NCBI GenBank assembly: GCA_964392455.1
Contig: CAYMPG010000001.1
Coordinates: forward strand, 1 to 64,000
DNA: 64,000 nucleotides
Direction: 5' to 3'
Source: SFEL01 sp964392455
Lineage (GTDB): Bacteria; Bacillota; Clostridia; Christensenellales; CAG-138
This document shows, in pieces, positions 25,672 to 34,207 of the stretch. A program made the translations under genes and the position numbers. Position 1 is the stretch's first letter, and the number at the start of each line of letters is the position of its first letter. The notes beneath the pieces were generated by a model. The model saw only the letters and a program-made list of their open reading frames with translations. It had not been told where the DNA came from and did not search any database.

Positions 25672-26253
25672 ATGGATATACAAGGTGTTTTGACCAGCAT
25701 AAAGCAGCAGGATAAGGCTGCCTTTCGTGAGCTTGTAAAGGAATATGGCAAGGGGCTGTACATAAAGCTGTATGCAGCATCCGGCGATGCTGAGGCTGCC
25801 CGGCAGGCCACCAAGGCCGCATTTGCCGAGCTGTATATGGCGCTCAATTCCCAGCAGGGGCCGGATGTGCTGGAAAGCCTGCTGTATAGCCTTGGAGAGA
25901 AAAAGCAGAGGGAGCTTCTTCAGCGGCAGGCTGCAAGGCTCAGCTCAGAGTGCTTTGAGGAGACTGTAAAGCTCCCTGCATCGGAAAAGCCTGCCACGCT
26001 TAAGGCGGAGCCCGCCATGGAGGAGTATACGGAATACACACTCCCTCAGGCCAATGGGGATATACCTGTGGCCGTGCAGCAGGAGCCTGCTCATAGGGGC
26101 ATGGACTTCTGGCAGTGGGTGTTGCTGCTGCTGGTGGCGGCAGGGCTGTGGTATGGAATAGGGATGCTCATGGGTGCAGGGCACCTTCCAAAGTATGATT
26201 TAGGCTATAGCTGGTTCAATCTGAATATTGCCCGGTGGTTTACCTGGCTGTGA
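25672..26253 (+). CDS. Membrane-anchored protein with sigma-70 region-2-like N-terminus
   Basis: A 193-residue protein. Residues 1-60 resemble the start of an ECF sigma factor (IKQQDKAAFRELVKEYGKGL, then helix-forming AARQATKAAFAELYMAL), but region 4 is absent. A variable Glu/Pro-rich linker (about 95-145) leads to one membrane helix (about 146-168) and a short aromatic C-terminus with DLGYSWFN. Topology would place the sigma-like part in the cytoplasm. I do not recognise a named family. The ATG has CGGAGGAAA upstream. It could be an anti-sigma-like or decoy protein; this is inference. Confidence 0.6.
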   Translation: MDIQGVLTSIKQQDKAAFRELVKEYGKGLYIKLYAASGDAEAARQATKAAFAELYMALNSQQGPDVLESLLYSLGEKKQRELLQRQAARLSSECFEETVKLPASEKPATLKAEPAMEEYTEYTLPQANGDIPVAVQQEPAHRGMDFWQWVLLLLVAAGLWYGIGMLMGAGHLPKYDLGYSWFNLNIARWFTWL

Positions 26254-26261
26254 TGAGGCAT

Positions 26262-26290
26262 AAAAAAGAGCCGATATTCGGCTCTTTTTT
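26262..26290. terminator. Bidirectional terminator
   Basis: aaaaaagagccga / tcggctctttttt, 13-bp stem with a three-base loop between convergent genes. It overlaps the last two bases of the DUF296 gene. Confidence 0.88.
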
Positions 26291-26690
26291 ATGCCTGTAT
26301 GCTGTTGAATACTATTTCGTCGTAGCCCGTTTCATCATCCTGCTCTACGCCGTATTCCATGCCCTCAAGCAGGCCTATCACAAGCTCGCAGGTGGTGTTT
26401 ATTATGCAGCCCTCCACCAGATGCCCGCCTATGGTGGTAAGGTCTTCTGCGGAGAAGGCAGCGTGAAGATGGCAGCGAGCGGCGCTTACTGTGCCATTCA
26501 GTGAGACTATCTCCAGGTGGCGGTCTATGTCCTGTATATTCACGCCGGAAGCATCCCTCAGCCTTGCATGGGATACGCAGCCCACGGCGGAAAGCACTAC
26601 CCCGGCTGAGATGCTCTGCTCTACGCAGAGGTGCTTTATTTCCACAAGCAGATCCTGCCCACGGTGCAGCCGCTTACATATCGTTTTCAT
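26289..26690 (-). CDS. PPC/DUF296 domain protein
   Basis: A 133-residue single-domain protein of the PPC (plant and prokaryote conserved, DUF296) family. It has a SAGVVLSAVGCVSHARLRD core and the metal-site pattern ARCHLHAAFS followed by GGHLVEGCIINTTCELVI. Bacterial members are trimers, often called DNA-binding by analogy with plant AT-hook proteins; no AT-hook is present here and the role is unknown. Its start overlaps the end of the LysR gene by 17 bases, so the two are coupled. Confidence 0.82.
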   Translation of the reverse strand: MKTICKRLHRGQDLLVEIKHLCVEQSISAGVVLSAVGCVSHARLRDASGVNIQDIDRHLEIVSLNGTVSAARCHLHAAFSAEDLTTIGGHLVEGCIINTTCELVIGLLEGMEYGVEQDDETGYDEIVFNSIQA

Positions 26691-27597
26691 TATCCAGGCT
26701 CCTTTGTGCAGGGTATTCTTCCATGGGTATGCCCATTATTACAGTGCGGGCGTATTTTATGAATGTACGGGCCGCAAGGGGGGCGTTTGCAAGGGAGCGC
26801 ACGGCTATGCCCAGAGGCCGGTACTGACAGGGGGCGAATTCCTTTATTACCACATCGGTATTTATATCCGCCAGTATCATTTCAGGCACCATGCTTATGC
26901 CCAGCCCGTGCTGCACCATGGCCACTATGGCCCTGAAATCCATTGAGGAGAATACCACCCTTGGGCCGGATTCAAGGCCATCTATAATGTGCTTGATATC
27001 CGAATCAAATCCGGCGGAGGGCATGATAAAGGGCTGATTGGCTATATCTGAAAGCACCAGCGCATCCTTCTGTGCAAGGGGATGCCCCTTTGGCAGCAGC
27101 ACGACTATTCTGTCATTTGCAAGGGGTATCCATTCGTTAACGCCGCTGGGGTTGCTCATGAAGGCGAAGTCTATGGTGCCATCGCTGAGCTGCTTTTCGA
27201 TGAGGGGGTCGTTATCCAGCTCCGCGAGCTCTATGCGTATGCCGGGATAATCCTGGCTGAAGCGCTGTATTATCCGGGGCATCCAGAATATGGATACGCT
27301 GGTGTAGGTGCCTATGCGTATGCGGCCTGAGCTCATGCCCCGTATGTTTGAGGCGTATTGGGAGAGGCGCTCTGTGGCGTTTACTATTTCCCTTATGGTG
27401 GGCAGCAGCTCCTCCCCGTCAGGGGTAAGGCGCACGCCGCCCTTGCCGCGGATGAGAAGCTGAAAGCCCAGCTCGTTTTCTATGCTTTTTATAAGATGGC
27501 TCACGCCGGACTGGGTGAAGCCCATCTCATCCCCGGCGGCGGTAAGGTTGCCTGCCTCAATGGCCTTGAGCAGCACCTCGAGCTTTTTTGTATCCAT
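26674..27597 (-). CDS. LysR family transcriptional regulator
   Basis: A 307-residue regulator. Residues 1-60 carry the winged HTH (LEVLLKAIEAGNLTAAGDEM, then TQSGVSHLIKSIENELGFQL), and residues 90-300 the periplasmic-binding-like effector domain (SSGRIRIGTYTSVSIFWMP). The effector is unknown. The ATG at 27597 has AAGGATGACCC upstream. A T-N11-A palindrome downstream of its own promoter suggests autoregulation. Its downstream partner is the PPC-domain gene. Confidence 0.92.
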   Translation of the reverse strand: MDTKKLEVLLKAIEAGNLTAAGDEMGFTQSGVSHLIKSIENELGFQLLIRGKGGVRLTPDGEELLPTIREIVNATERLSQYASNIRGMSSGRIRIGTYTSVSIFWMPRIIQRFSQDYPGIRIELAELDNDPLIEKQLSDGTIDFAFMSNPSGVNEWIPLANDRIVVLLPKGHPLAQKDALVLSDIANQPFIMPSAGFDSDIKHIIDGLESGPRVVFSSMDFRAIVAMVQHGLGISMVPEMILADINTDVVIKEFAPCQYRPLGIAVRSLANAPLAARTFIKYARTVIMGIPMEEYPAQRSLDNENDM

Positions 27598-27648
27598 TGG
27601 GTCATCCTTTCTCAAATGTAAATGAAAGAAATAAAATCTGGAATAAAT

Positions 27649-27663
27649 ATGAGAATAACTCAT
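27649..27663. promoter_or_regulatory. LysR-type box (ATGAG-N5-CTCAT)
   Basis: A perfect 5-bp palindrome with the T-N11-A pattern of LysR-regulator sites, just downstream of the predicted lysR start point. Confidence 0.5.
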
Positions 27664-27675
27664 CGTGTACTTTAA

Positions 27676-27704
27676 ATTGTATAATGCATTTTGCCCGAAT
27701 ACAA
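27676..27704 (-). promoter_or_regulatory. Promoter of the LysR-PPC pair
   Basis: On the minus strand TTGTAT, a 17-base spacer and TACAAT (27681-27676); start point about 70 bases before the lysR ATG. Confidence 0.55.
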
Positions 27705-27769
27705 GGGTAAAGATAAAAAACTGTCAAAATTTACGCAAAGCATATAAAACCCAATAGCACTTTTTACTT

Positions 27770-27798
27770 TTTACAAATATATGCCATGGTGATATAAT
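27770..27798 (+). promoter_or_regulatory. Promoter of selD
   Basis: TTTACA at 27770-27775, 17-base spacer, perfect TATAAT at 27793-27798; about 37 bases before the selD ATG. Confidence 0.75.
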
Positions 27799-27835
27799 GA
27801 AAATGATAATATGCATAAGAAAGGTTTTTTGCGCT

Positions 27836-28879
27836 ATGGATGAAGTACGCCTTACCAGTATGACCAGCTGCGGAGGGTGAGCGGCCAAGATAGGTCCGGG
27901 GACCCTGGACGAGATGCTTGCAGCCCTGCCCCGCAGCGAAACGCCTGACCCTAATCTGCTGGTGGGCTTTGATACGGCGGATGATGCCGCAGTATACCGG
28001 GTAAGCCCGGATATTGCCATAATACAGACGGTGGACTTTTTCCCGCCCATGGTGGATGATCCCTATGCATTCGGCCAGGTGGCGGCGGCAAATGCCCTCA
28101 GCGATATATACGCCATGGGTGGCACGCCGAAGCTGGCGCTGAATCTGTTTTGCTTCCCGTCAAATAAGCTTTCTCGGGAGGCCATACAGGGCATACTTGC
28201 AGGGGGAGCTGATAAGGTGCTGGAGGCAGGGGCCACCCTCTGCGGCGGCCATACCATAGAGGACCCTGAGCCAAAGTACGGCCTTGCGGTCACAGGCTTT
28301 GTACATCCCGACAGGGTGCTGCCCAATTCCTCTGCAAGGGAGGGAGACCTGCTCATACTTACCAAGCCCATAGGCAGCGGCGTGCTTACCACGGCGGCCA
28401 AGGCGGGGCTGCTGGATGATGAGGCGTACAGCCTGCTGATAAGGGTGATGACCACGCTGAATTCCGGCGCACAGAAGGCCATGCTCAATTACAGCGTAAA
28501 TTCCTGCACCGATATAACGGGCTTTGGCCTGCTGGGCCATCTCAGGGAGATGGCGGAGGGCAGCGGGCTCACCGCCGAGATAATTGCCGAGAATGTGCCG
28601 CTGATGGAGGCGGCTGTGCCCTTTGCAAATATGGGCATAATCCCCGGCGGTGCATACCGCAACAGGGAGTTTGCAGGGGACAGGGTGCTGATAGGGGAGA
28701 GCGTAAAGCGCTCCACGTCAGACCTGCTCTTTGACCCACAGACCTCCGGCGGCCTGCTCATTAGCCTGCCTGAGGCTCAGGCGGTAAGGCTCCTTGAGGA
28801 TATTCGCTCCTTTGCGCCGGAGGCAGCCATAATAGGCCGCATGAAGGCCAGGGCAGAGCGGGCGATAGAGGTAAAATAG
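27836..28879 (+). CDS. selD: Selenide, water dikinase (selenoprotein SelD, in-frame UGA)
   Basis: A 347-residue selenophosphate synthetase, which makes selenophosphate from selenide and ATP for selenocysteine and selenouridine synthesis. Conceptual translation from ATG 27836 gives MDEVRLTSMTSCGG, then UGA (27878-27880), then AAKIGPGTLDEML. The UGA lies exactly where SelD has its catalytic Cys/Sec, followed by the essential Lys. The rest matches SelD: VGFDTADDAAVYRV, TVDFFPPMVDDPYAFGQ, NALSDIYAMGG and LFDPQTSGGLLIS. Without Sec decoding the gene would seem to start at the internal ATG 27914 and lack its active site. AAAGG lies about 11 bases before the ATG. Confidence 0.93.
27885..27908 (+). 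promoter_or_regulatory. SECIS-like hairpin after the selD UGA
   Basis: Four bases after the UGA, cca...tgg encloses an upper stem GGTC (27893-27896) / GACC (27901-27904) with loop cggg. Position and a G-containing apical loop fit a bacterial SECIS element, though pairing is short. Confidence 0.5.
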
Positions 28880-28911
28880 ATATAATCAGGCTAAGGAGGA
28901 AAAAACACATT

Positions 28912-29709
28912 ATGAAGCTGGCGATAACTGCACCAAATGGCAAGATGGGAAGGCTGGTGATAAGGGAAGCGCTTAAGCGCCCGGATGACTTTGAGATAGT
29001 GGGCGCAATCGCTCCTGCCGGCCGTGACTATATCGGCAAGGATATAGGCGACGTGGCAAGGACAGGCCACGCAAACGCATTGGCCTATGATGATGCCGAA
29101 AAGGTAGTGGCCATGTGTGACGGCGTGGTGGATTTTTCCACGGTGGAGTCCTCCATGGCGGTGCTGAGGGCCTGTGTAAAGTATAAAAAGCCCCTTATGC
29201 TGGGCACCACCGGCTTCAGCAAGGAGCAGGAGGCGGAAATAGAGGAGGCCGCAAAGGTTATTCCCATACTTGTGGCCCACAATACCTCCAAGGCGGTAAA
29301 CCTCATATATGAGCTGGCCCGCATAATGACAAGGACGCTGGGCGCAGAGTCTGATATTGAAATAATAGAAATGCACGACAACAAAAAGCTGGACGCTCCC
29401 AGCGGCACCTCCAAGGAGCTGGGCAGCGCCATAGCTGAGGAGCTGGGCGTAAACCTTATGGACGTTGCAGACTTTGGCCGCAAGGGCAGGGGCGTGCGGG
29501 AAAAGGGCCATATAGGCTATCACTCCGTGCGTGCAGGGGATATTTCCAGCACACATACCCTCATGTTCGGCATGGAGGGCGAGCGCATTGAGATAACCCA
29601 CCGCTCCTACGATTTCGGCACCTTTGCCAAGGGCTCACTGGATGGCATACTTTTCCTGCTGGATAAGGAGCCGCGCATATATGCCTACAAAGAGGTGCTG
29701 GGCTTCTGA
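28912..29709 (+). CDS. dapB: 4-hydroxy-tetrahydrodipicolinate reductase (DapB) or close homologue
   Basis: A 265-residue protein with the DapB Rossmann start (LAITAPNGKMGRLVIREAL), the nucleotide segment VDFSTVESS and LMLGTTGFSKEQ, and the signature EMHDNKKLDAPSGTSKELG. DapB reduces the dihydrodipicolinate precursor in lysine and meso-diaminopimelate synthesis. In the catalytic motif the usual E-x-H-H is E-M-H-D: the proton-donor His is kept, the second His is Asp. The N-terminal GxxGxMG is APNGKMG. So this may be a divergent but active DapB, or a paralogue with a changed substrate. It starts 32 bases after selD with AAGGAGGAAA and is probably cotranscribed. Confidence 0.82.
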   Translation: MKLAITAPNGKMGRLVIREALKRPDDFEIVGAIAPAGRDYIGKDIGDVARTGHANALAYDDAEKVVAMCDGVVDFSTVESSMAVLRACVKYKKPLMLGTTGFSKEQEAEIEEAAKVIPILVAHNTSKAVNLIYELARIMTRTLGAESDIEIIEMHDNKKLDAPSGTSKELGSAIAEELGVNLMDVADFGRKGRGVREKGHIGYHSVRAGDISSTHTLMFGMEGERIEITHRSYDFGTFAKGSLDGILFLLDKEPRIYAYKEVLGF

Positions 29710-29718
29710 TAAGACAGG

Positions 29719-29751
29719 ATTTCCGGGGAAATATCTCCCCGGAAATTTTTT
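29719..29751 (+). terminator. Intrinsic terminator after dapB
   Basis: atttccgggga / tccccggaaat, 11-bp stem, six-base loop, then a run of T. Confidence 0.88.
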
Positions 29752-29793
29752 ATTCCAGGGTATTGACCCTCACCCTGCGTAATGGAGTAAGCT

Positions 29794-30528
29794 ATGCCCA
29801 TGATGACAGTAAAGGAAGTAAGCGAAAAAGCCGGCGTGAGCGTACGCACGCTGCATTATTATGACCAGATAGGCCTGCTGAGGCCAGATGGCGTTACCGA
29901 GGCAGGATACAGGCTGTATAGCCATGAAAGCCTGCTGAGGCTGCAAAGCATACTGCTGCTGAGGGAGCTGGAATTTCCTCTTAAGGCCATAATGAGGATA
30001 CTGGATGCCTCTCAGGTGGATAAGGCTGCCGCCATGGAGCAGCAGATACGCCTGCTGACAATGAAGCGCAACAGGCTATCAGGGCTTATTTCCCTTGCCG
30101 AAAGAATAAGAAAGGGAGAAAACATAGTGGATCTTAAGGCATTTGATAAAAGCAGCATAGATAAATATGCAAAGGAGGCAAAGGAACGCTGGGGAAATAC
30201 CCCTGAGTACAGGGAGAGTGAAAAACGCATGGAGCAGCAGGGGGCAGCCGGATGGAAAAACGCAGCTCAGGCCATAATGGATTGCTTTGTGGGCCTTGGC
30301 GGGCTTAAGGATATGGAGCCGGCGGCTGAGCAGGTGCAGCTTCAGGTAAAGGAGCTGCAGGATACCATCACTGCCACGTTTTTTAGCTGTACAAAGGAAA
30401 CACTTGCACAGCTTGGCAAAATGTATGTGGGGGATGAGCGCTTCCGCAGCAACATAGACCAGGCGGGCGGCGAGGGTACGGCGGAATTTGCCGCCCGGGC
30501 CATAGAGGAATACTGCAAACAGCGCTAA
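29794..30528 (+). CDS. MerR family regulator of the TipA type (TipAS effector domain)
   Basis: A 244-residue regulator. Residues 1-75 are the MerR winged helix (VKEVSEKAGVSVRTLHYYDQ, IGLLRPDG, AGYRLYSHESL). A dimerisation helix follows. The C-terminal half is the TipAS drug-binding domain, marked by KEAKERWGNTPEYRESEKR and the C-terminal MYVGDERFRSNID. TipA proteins bind thiopeptides or other amphipathic drugs and activate resistance genes, usually including their own. The upstream TTGACC at 29763 could belong to an autoregulated promoter, but a matching -10 is not clear. No obvious efflux target is next to it. Confidence 0.92.
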   Translation: MPMMTVKEVSEKAGVSVRTLHYYDQIGLLRPDGVTEAGYRLYSHESLLRLQSILLLRELEFPLKAIMRILDASQVDKAAAMEQQIRLLTMKRNRLSGLISLAERIRKGENIVDLKAFDKSSIDKYAKEAKERWGNTPEYRESEKRMEQQGAAGWKNAAQAIMDCFVGLGGLKDMEPAAEQVQLQVKELQDTITATFFSCTKETLAQLGKMYVGDERFRSNIDQAGGEGTAEFAARAIEEYCKQR

Positions 30529-30531
30529 ATT

Positions 30532-30558
30532 AAAAATGCCCCTGGTAGGGGCATTTTT
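30532..30558 (+). terminator. Intrinsic terminator after the TipA-type gene
   Basis: aaaaatgcccc / ggggcattttt with a short loop and T run. Confidence 0.85.
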
Positions 30559-30720
30559 AGTGTTTCTATTTTTCGGGGGAAAACAAATCATCAGGGATGC
30601 ATGGTGCTGCCGATGTCGTGCTTTGATATATCGATCAACCTTACCCCCGCCTTTGTGCGTCTCTGACTTTCATGTCTTATCTCCTGTCGATAGAGCATTG
30701 AGAAAAAGGAGAAAATTATA

Positions 30721-30747
30721 CCGCCCGGGCAGCTTCAGCCCGGGCGG
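30721..30747 (-). terminator. Terminator of the minus-strand export operon
   Basis: ccgcccgggc / gcccgggcgg, perfect 10-bp stem with seven-base loop; on the minus strand it is followed by tataatttt. The bases between 30559 and 30720 hold no gene that I can support. Confidence 0.7.
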
Positions 30748-30761
30748 TTGCAAATCAGCTT

Positions 30762-31151
30762 TTATCTGCCCGGCAGCCTTTTGCCGCAGCCGGGACAATA
30801 ATCATAGTCCGCCGCAACGCTGCGCCCGCAGTAGGGGCAGAAGCCTGCGGCATCTGAGGGCTCGCTCCGGTAGGTCTGCTGGCTGCCAAAGCGTGTATTC
30901 AGGGGGTCGGGCTCCTCGGTGCTGTCCGTAATATCGTAGGCAGAGTAGCGGTTTTCCCCGGTGGCATTTTTATAGTGATATACGGCATTGACTACGCCAA
31001 TTATTATGAACAGCACGCCAAACAGGATAAACATTGGCGGTGCGCCTGCTGAAATCACCATTATAGTCCAGATAATGCCGAATATTACTCCCACTACAGA
31101 GCCCATGGCATTCATGCCGGAAGGGCCTCGGCCGGGCTTTATGCTTTTCAT
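30762..31151 (-). CDS. Small membrane protein with C-terminal zinc ribbon
   Basis: A 129-residue protein. Two membrane helices (about residues 15-35 and 41-60: VVGVIFGIIWTIMVISAG and MFILFGVLFIIIGVVNAVY) are followed by a polar linker and a double-zinc-ribbon-like end, CPYCGRSV and CPGCGKRL. It belongs to the large class of zinc-ribbon membrane proteins of Gram-positives; no function is known. It is the last gene of the ABC export operon (12 bases after the permease), with AGGAGA upstream, and may help regulate or assemble that transporter. Confidence 0.75.
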   Translation of the reverse strand: MKSIKPGRGPSGMNAMGSVVGVIFGIIWTIMVISAGAPPMFILFGVLFIIIGVVNAVYHYKNATGENRYSAYDITDSTEEPDPLNTRFGSQQTYRSEPSDAAGFCPYCGRSVAADYDYCPGCGKRLPGR

Positions 31152-31163
31152 GATGTAGTTCTC

Positions 31164-32459
31164 CTATTCGTTTCGTATGGCGGTAAGAGGGCTGAGGCGC
31201 ATTGCACGTATGGCAGGATAAAGGCCGGAAACAAGAGCCACGCCTATGGAGAATACCAGCGCGCCGGCTGCCAGCCACAGGGGTATGAGGGCTCTGAAGC
31301 CGCTGGAGCCTATGAAGTGATTTATCAGGGCTGCAAGGCCGTAGCTTATACCAAGGCCCAGCGCTCCGCCAAGGAGGCCGATAAAGGCTGCCTCAGCAAG
31401 AAACAGCTCTGCAATATTATCCATCCGGCAGCCCAGCACCTTTATTATGCCTATCTCACGGGTGCGCTCGTATATGCTCATCATCATGGTGTTCATTATG
31501 CCGATGGCCGCCACCAGCAGGGATACGCCGCCAATGGCTCCCAGCAGGTACTGTATCTGCTGCATCTGCTTTTCGGCCTGCTCGAGGGAATCCTGCAGGC
31601 TGTTGGTGCCGTAGCCCATGGCGTCTATTGCGTCCTTTACCGTGGCTACGGAATCAGTGCTGTCGCATTTTACCAGCACGCTGTCGTAGTTTGAGGTATT
31701 GAGGGACATGAATTGCTCGTTTTCCTTGGCGAGCTTTTGCAGGGCATCGATGTCCATAAGGCAGTACCAGCTAAATTCGTTATTATCTGGCGATACCATG
31801 CCCACAGGCTCTATGCGGTAGGTCTTGCCGGGCACATAATTGGGGTCTGAATCCGGTGTGCCGTATATGGTATTGTAATCAAAGGTGAGCTGAAAGCGGG
31901 ATTCCATGGTGATTTTCGGATTGCCATCCTTGTCAAGGGCCTGCTTTCCGCTATCCGGATTGTAAAACCAATTGAGCACATCCTCGCTCATAACTATTTC
32001 GTAGGTGGAGCCGCCCCGCCTGTATTCAGGGTAACGCCCCTCAGAAAGCTCTATACCAAACTGCCCGGCAACCTCGCCATCCACAGCCAGTATGCTTACA
32101 TCCGATACATACTTGCCGCTTTTGAGCATGCCATAGGCGGTTATCCGGGGCATAACGGCGGTTACGCCGGGTATCTGGCGGATGGTTTCCACAGCCTTTT
32201 TATCCAGCTTCGTTTCGGTGCTGGAGCCGCCGTTGCCATCGGGGTTTTCCACCCACCGCCAGGAGCTTACTGTTATATTGGTAAGGCTGCCCATGCTTTC
32301 GTAGCTCTCCAGCGTGGCCTGCCGTATACCTACGCCCAGCGACATCATTACTACTATGGAGGATACGCCTATCACCATGCCAAGCACTGTAAGCACGGCT
32401 CTCAGCTTTCTCCTCCACAGGTTCATGAAGGCCATTCTTAGAAGGTCTGAAAAAATCAT
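31164..32459 (-). CDS. MacB/FtsX-type ABC exporter permease
   Basis: A 431-residue permease. N-terminal helix at about 20-40 (LRAVLTVLGMVIGVSSIVVMM), a large extracytoplasmic MacB periplasmic-core domain (about 50-290, ATLESYESMGSLTNITVSSW onward), then three helices forming the FtsX domain (about 300-425, with IYERTREIGIIKVLGCR). It pairs with the ATPase at 34194-34940. Its ATG lies two bases after the preceding gene, with AGGA directly ahead. Such complexes export peptides or lipids, or transmit force to extracytoplasmic partners. Confidence 0.9.
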   Translation of the reverse strand: MIFSDLLRMAFMNLWRRKLRAVLTVLGMVIGVSSIVVMMSLGVGIRQATLESYESMGSLTNITVSSWRWVENPDGNGGSSTETKLDKKAVETIRQIPGVTAVMPRITAYGMLKSGKYVSDVSILAVDGEVAGQFGIELSEGRYPEYRRGGSTYEIVMSEDVLNWFYNPDSGKQALDKDGNPKITMESRFQLTFDYNTIYGTPDSDPNYVPGKTYRIEPVGMVSPDNNEFSWYCLMDIDALQKLAKENEQFMSLNTSNYDSVLVKCDSTDSVATVKDAIDAMGYGTNSLQDSLEQAEKQMQQIQYLLGAIGGVSLLVAAIGIMNTMMMSIYERTREIGIIKVLGCRMDNIAELFLAEAAFIGLLGGALGLGISYGLAALINHFIGSSGFRALIPLWLAAGALVFSIGVALVSGLYPAIRAMRLSPLTAIRNE

Positions 32460-32461
32460 TC

Positions 32462-34207
32462 CTAAATATCTTCCTCCAGCATGCGCTCGCGGCGCTTACG
32501 CAGCGCCTTTACGCCCACAGTGCCGCCGCCACCGGCAGCGCCTGCACAGAGTACCCAGCCCCACCAGGGGAAGCCCTTGCTTTCGGCCTCAGGCTCCTGC
32601 ATCATTTCCTCCTCCATGGGGTCAGGCATCATGGCGGCAGGGTCTTCAACGTAGAGGGTGAAGGGGAGCCGCTCCTCGCCGGGCTCGCCGTATACATCCT
32701 CGTAGGATATGACTATTTCGCCTGCTATATCTCCCGCCTCTGAGGGGATGATGGCAAAGTCGGCAGAGAGGGTAGCGCCGGGGGCAAGGGTGCCGCCAAA
32801 GTAGCTTTCCTCCATCTTGAGCCCCTGGCCTTCAACATCCACCATGCAGTTATACACGCTGGAGCGGCCCATATTGTACATTCGTACATACATGGAGCAG
32901 CTGGAATCCACCCAGCCCATCTCATCGTATATCACAGGGTCATCGCACTTGAGGCGGATTTTTTGCAATATGGGTATGGAGATGGTTTCAGTGGTGGTAT
33001 GGGATGCATTGGTGGAGGCGGATTCATAGGTGAATTCAAGGCTCAAGGTGTATGCCTTCGCCTCGGCATCAGGGGCAGTTTGCAGGGAAATCTTCTGAGA
33101 GGAGCTGCCCTCACGGGATATTTTGGAAACGTAAAGGGAGTTGCTGCCGCCGCTTGCAGGTACTACTGTGGCGGAGGTGGCATCTGCATCCTTTACCCTT
33201 ATCTGCACATTCTGTATGGTTTCAGATGAGGAGGTATTCTTCAGGGTAAAGTCCAGCTCAAAGGTTTCGCCGGCGTATATCTTATCAGAGCTGAGGGAGT
33301 AGCTTTCGATTATCAGTCGGGGCACCGATGCTGAGGAGGCATCGCCGGTGGTGGCGGTAAGGCCCTTGCGTACATTTACAAATATGCTTACGGTGCCGCT
33401 CTTGAGCTCACCATCGCCATTGCGGTAGGTAACGGTGAAATCTACCTGCTTTACGCCCACTGTGGCTTTTTTGCTCATACGCAGGGGGTACATGAATTCT
33501 ATCACCTGCCCTGCGGACATGGTGCCGGGGAAGCTGAGGGTATAATCCACAAGGTCGATATCAAAGGGGAATTTTTCCACATCGGTGCTGAGCACGGGTG
33601 TGACCTTTACGTCGTATACATAGCCCTTTGTGCATACAAGGGGCAGGCGGATGGTAATATCCTCGCCGTAGTCACCGGAGGGGGTGGATACGGTTGCGCC
33701 GGAGGGATCCACATTGCTGGCCCTGATGCGGAATTCCGTATCAGCAGTGGGGGTCTCCTCAGGAGCCTGGGTGGCGGCAGGGGTACGGGATATGGAAAAA
33801 TCCGAGCAACTCGAAGATGCCACGAGGGTCTTGCCGTCATTTTCATAGTTGAAGAGGAAAGTAAGGTCTCCCGCGGTGCTTCCGCTGCCTGCAAGTGCTG
33901 CATCCACATTTATGGCCTTTGTGCTGTTTGCAGGTATTTCAATTACGCCGGAGCTGGTGCCCGGGGTGGCATCGGATGCCGAGGCGGAAACTATTGCACC
34001 ATTGCTGGGCTGCACCGCAGCGAGCTTAATGGGATAGGTATTGGTATTGGATATTTCCACAGTCATGGCGAGGTTGCCATTGTTTTCTGTAAAGGTACGA
34101 TTTTTCGCAGAAACCGATATGCCGTCATCTGCCATTGCAAAGGAGCAAAGGGACAACATGGCCCCCATAACAAGTATAAGTGAGATAAAGCGCTTAGTTC
34201 TGTTCAT
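32462..34207 (-). CDS. Secreted, C-terminally anchored CARDB/COG1361-like protein
   Basis: A 581-residue protein with a signal peptide (RFISLILVMGAMLSLCSFAMA), several beta-sandwich domains with CARDB/S-layer-like features (for example RLIIESYSLSSDKIYAGETF, then DFTLKNTSSSETIQNVQI), and a C-terminal membrane helix (GFPWWGWVLCAGAAGGGGTV) followed by basic residues. It would be displayed outside, anchored in the membrane. It sits between the ATPase and the permease of an ABC exporter, an arrangement common in Firmicutes, so it probably acts as the extracytoplasmic accessory part. It overlaps the ATPase gene by 14 bases. Confidence 0.75.
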   Translation of the reverse strand: MNRTKRFISLILVMGAMLSLCSFAMADDGISVSAKNRTFTENNGNLAMTVEISNTNTYPIKLAAVQPSNGAIVSASASDATPGTSSGVIEIPANSTKAINVDAALAGSGSTAGDLTFLFNYENDGKTLVASSSCSDFSISRTPAATQAPEETPTADTEFRIRASNVDPSGATVSTPSGDYGEDITIRLPLVCTKGYVYDVKVTPVLSTDVEKFPFDIDLVDYTLSFPGTMSAGQVIEFMYPLRMSKKATVGVKQVDFTVTYRNGDGELKSGTVSIFVNVRKGLTATTGDASSASVPRLIIESYSLSSDKIYAGETFELDFTLKNTSSSETIQNVQIRVKDADATSATVVPASGGSNSLYVSKISREGSSSQKISLQTAPDAEAKAYTLSLEFTYESASTNASHTTTETISIPILQKIRLKCDDPVIYDEMGWVDSSCSMYVRMYNMGRSSVYNCMVDVEGQGLKMEESYFGGTLAPGATLSADFAIIPSEAGDIAGEIVISYEDVYGEPGEERLPFTLYVEDPAAMMPDPMEEEMMQEPEAESKGFPWWGWVLCAGAAGGGGTVGVKALRKRRERMLEEDI

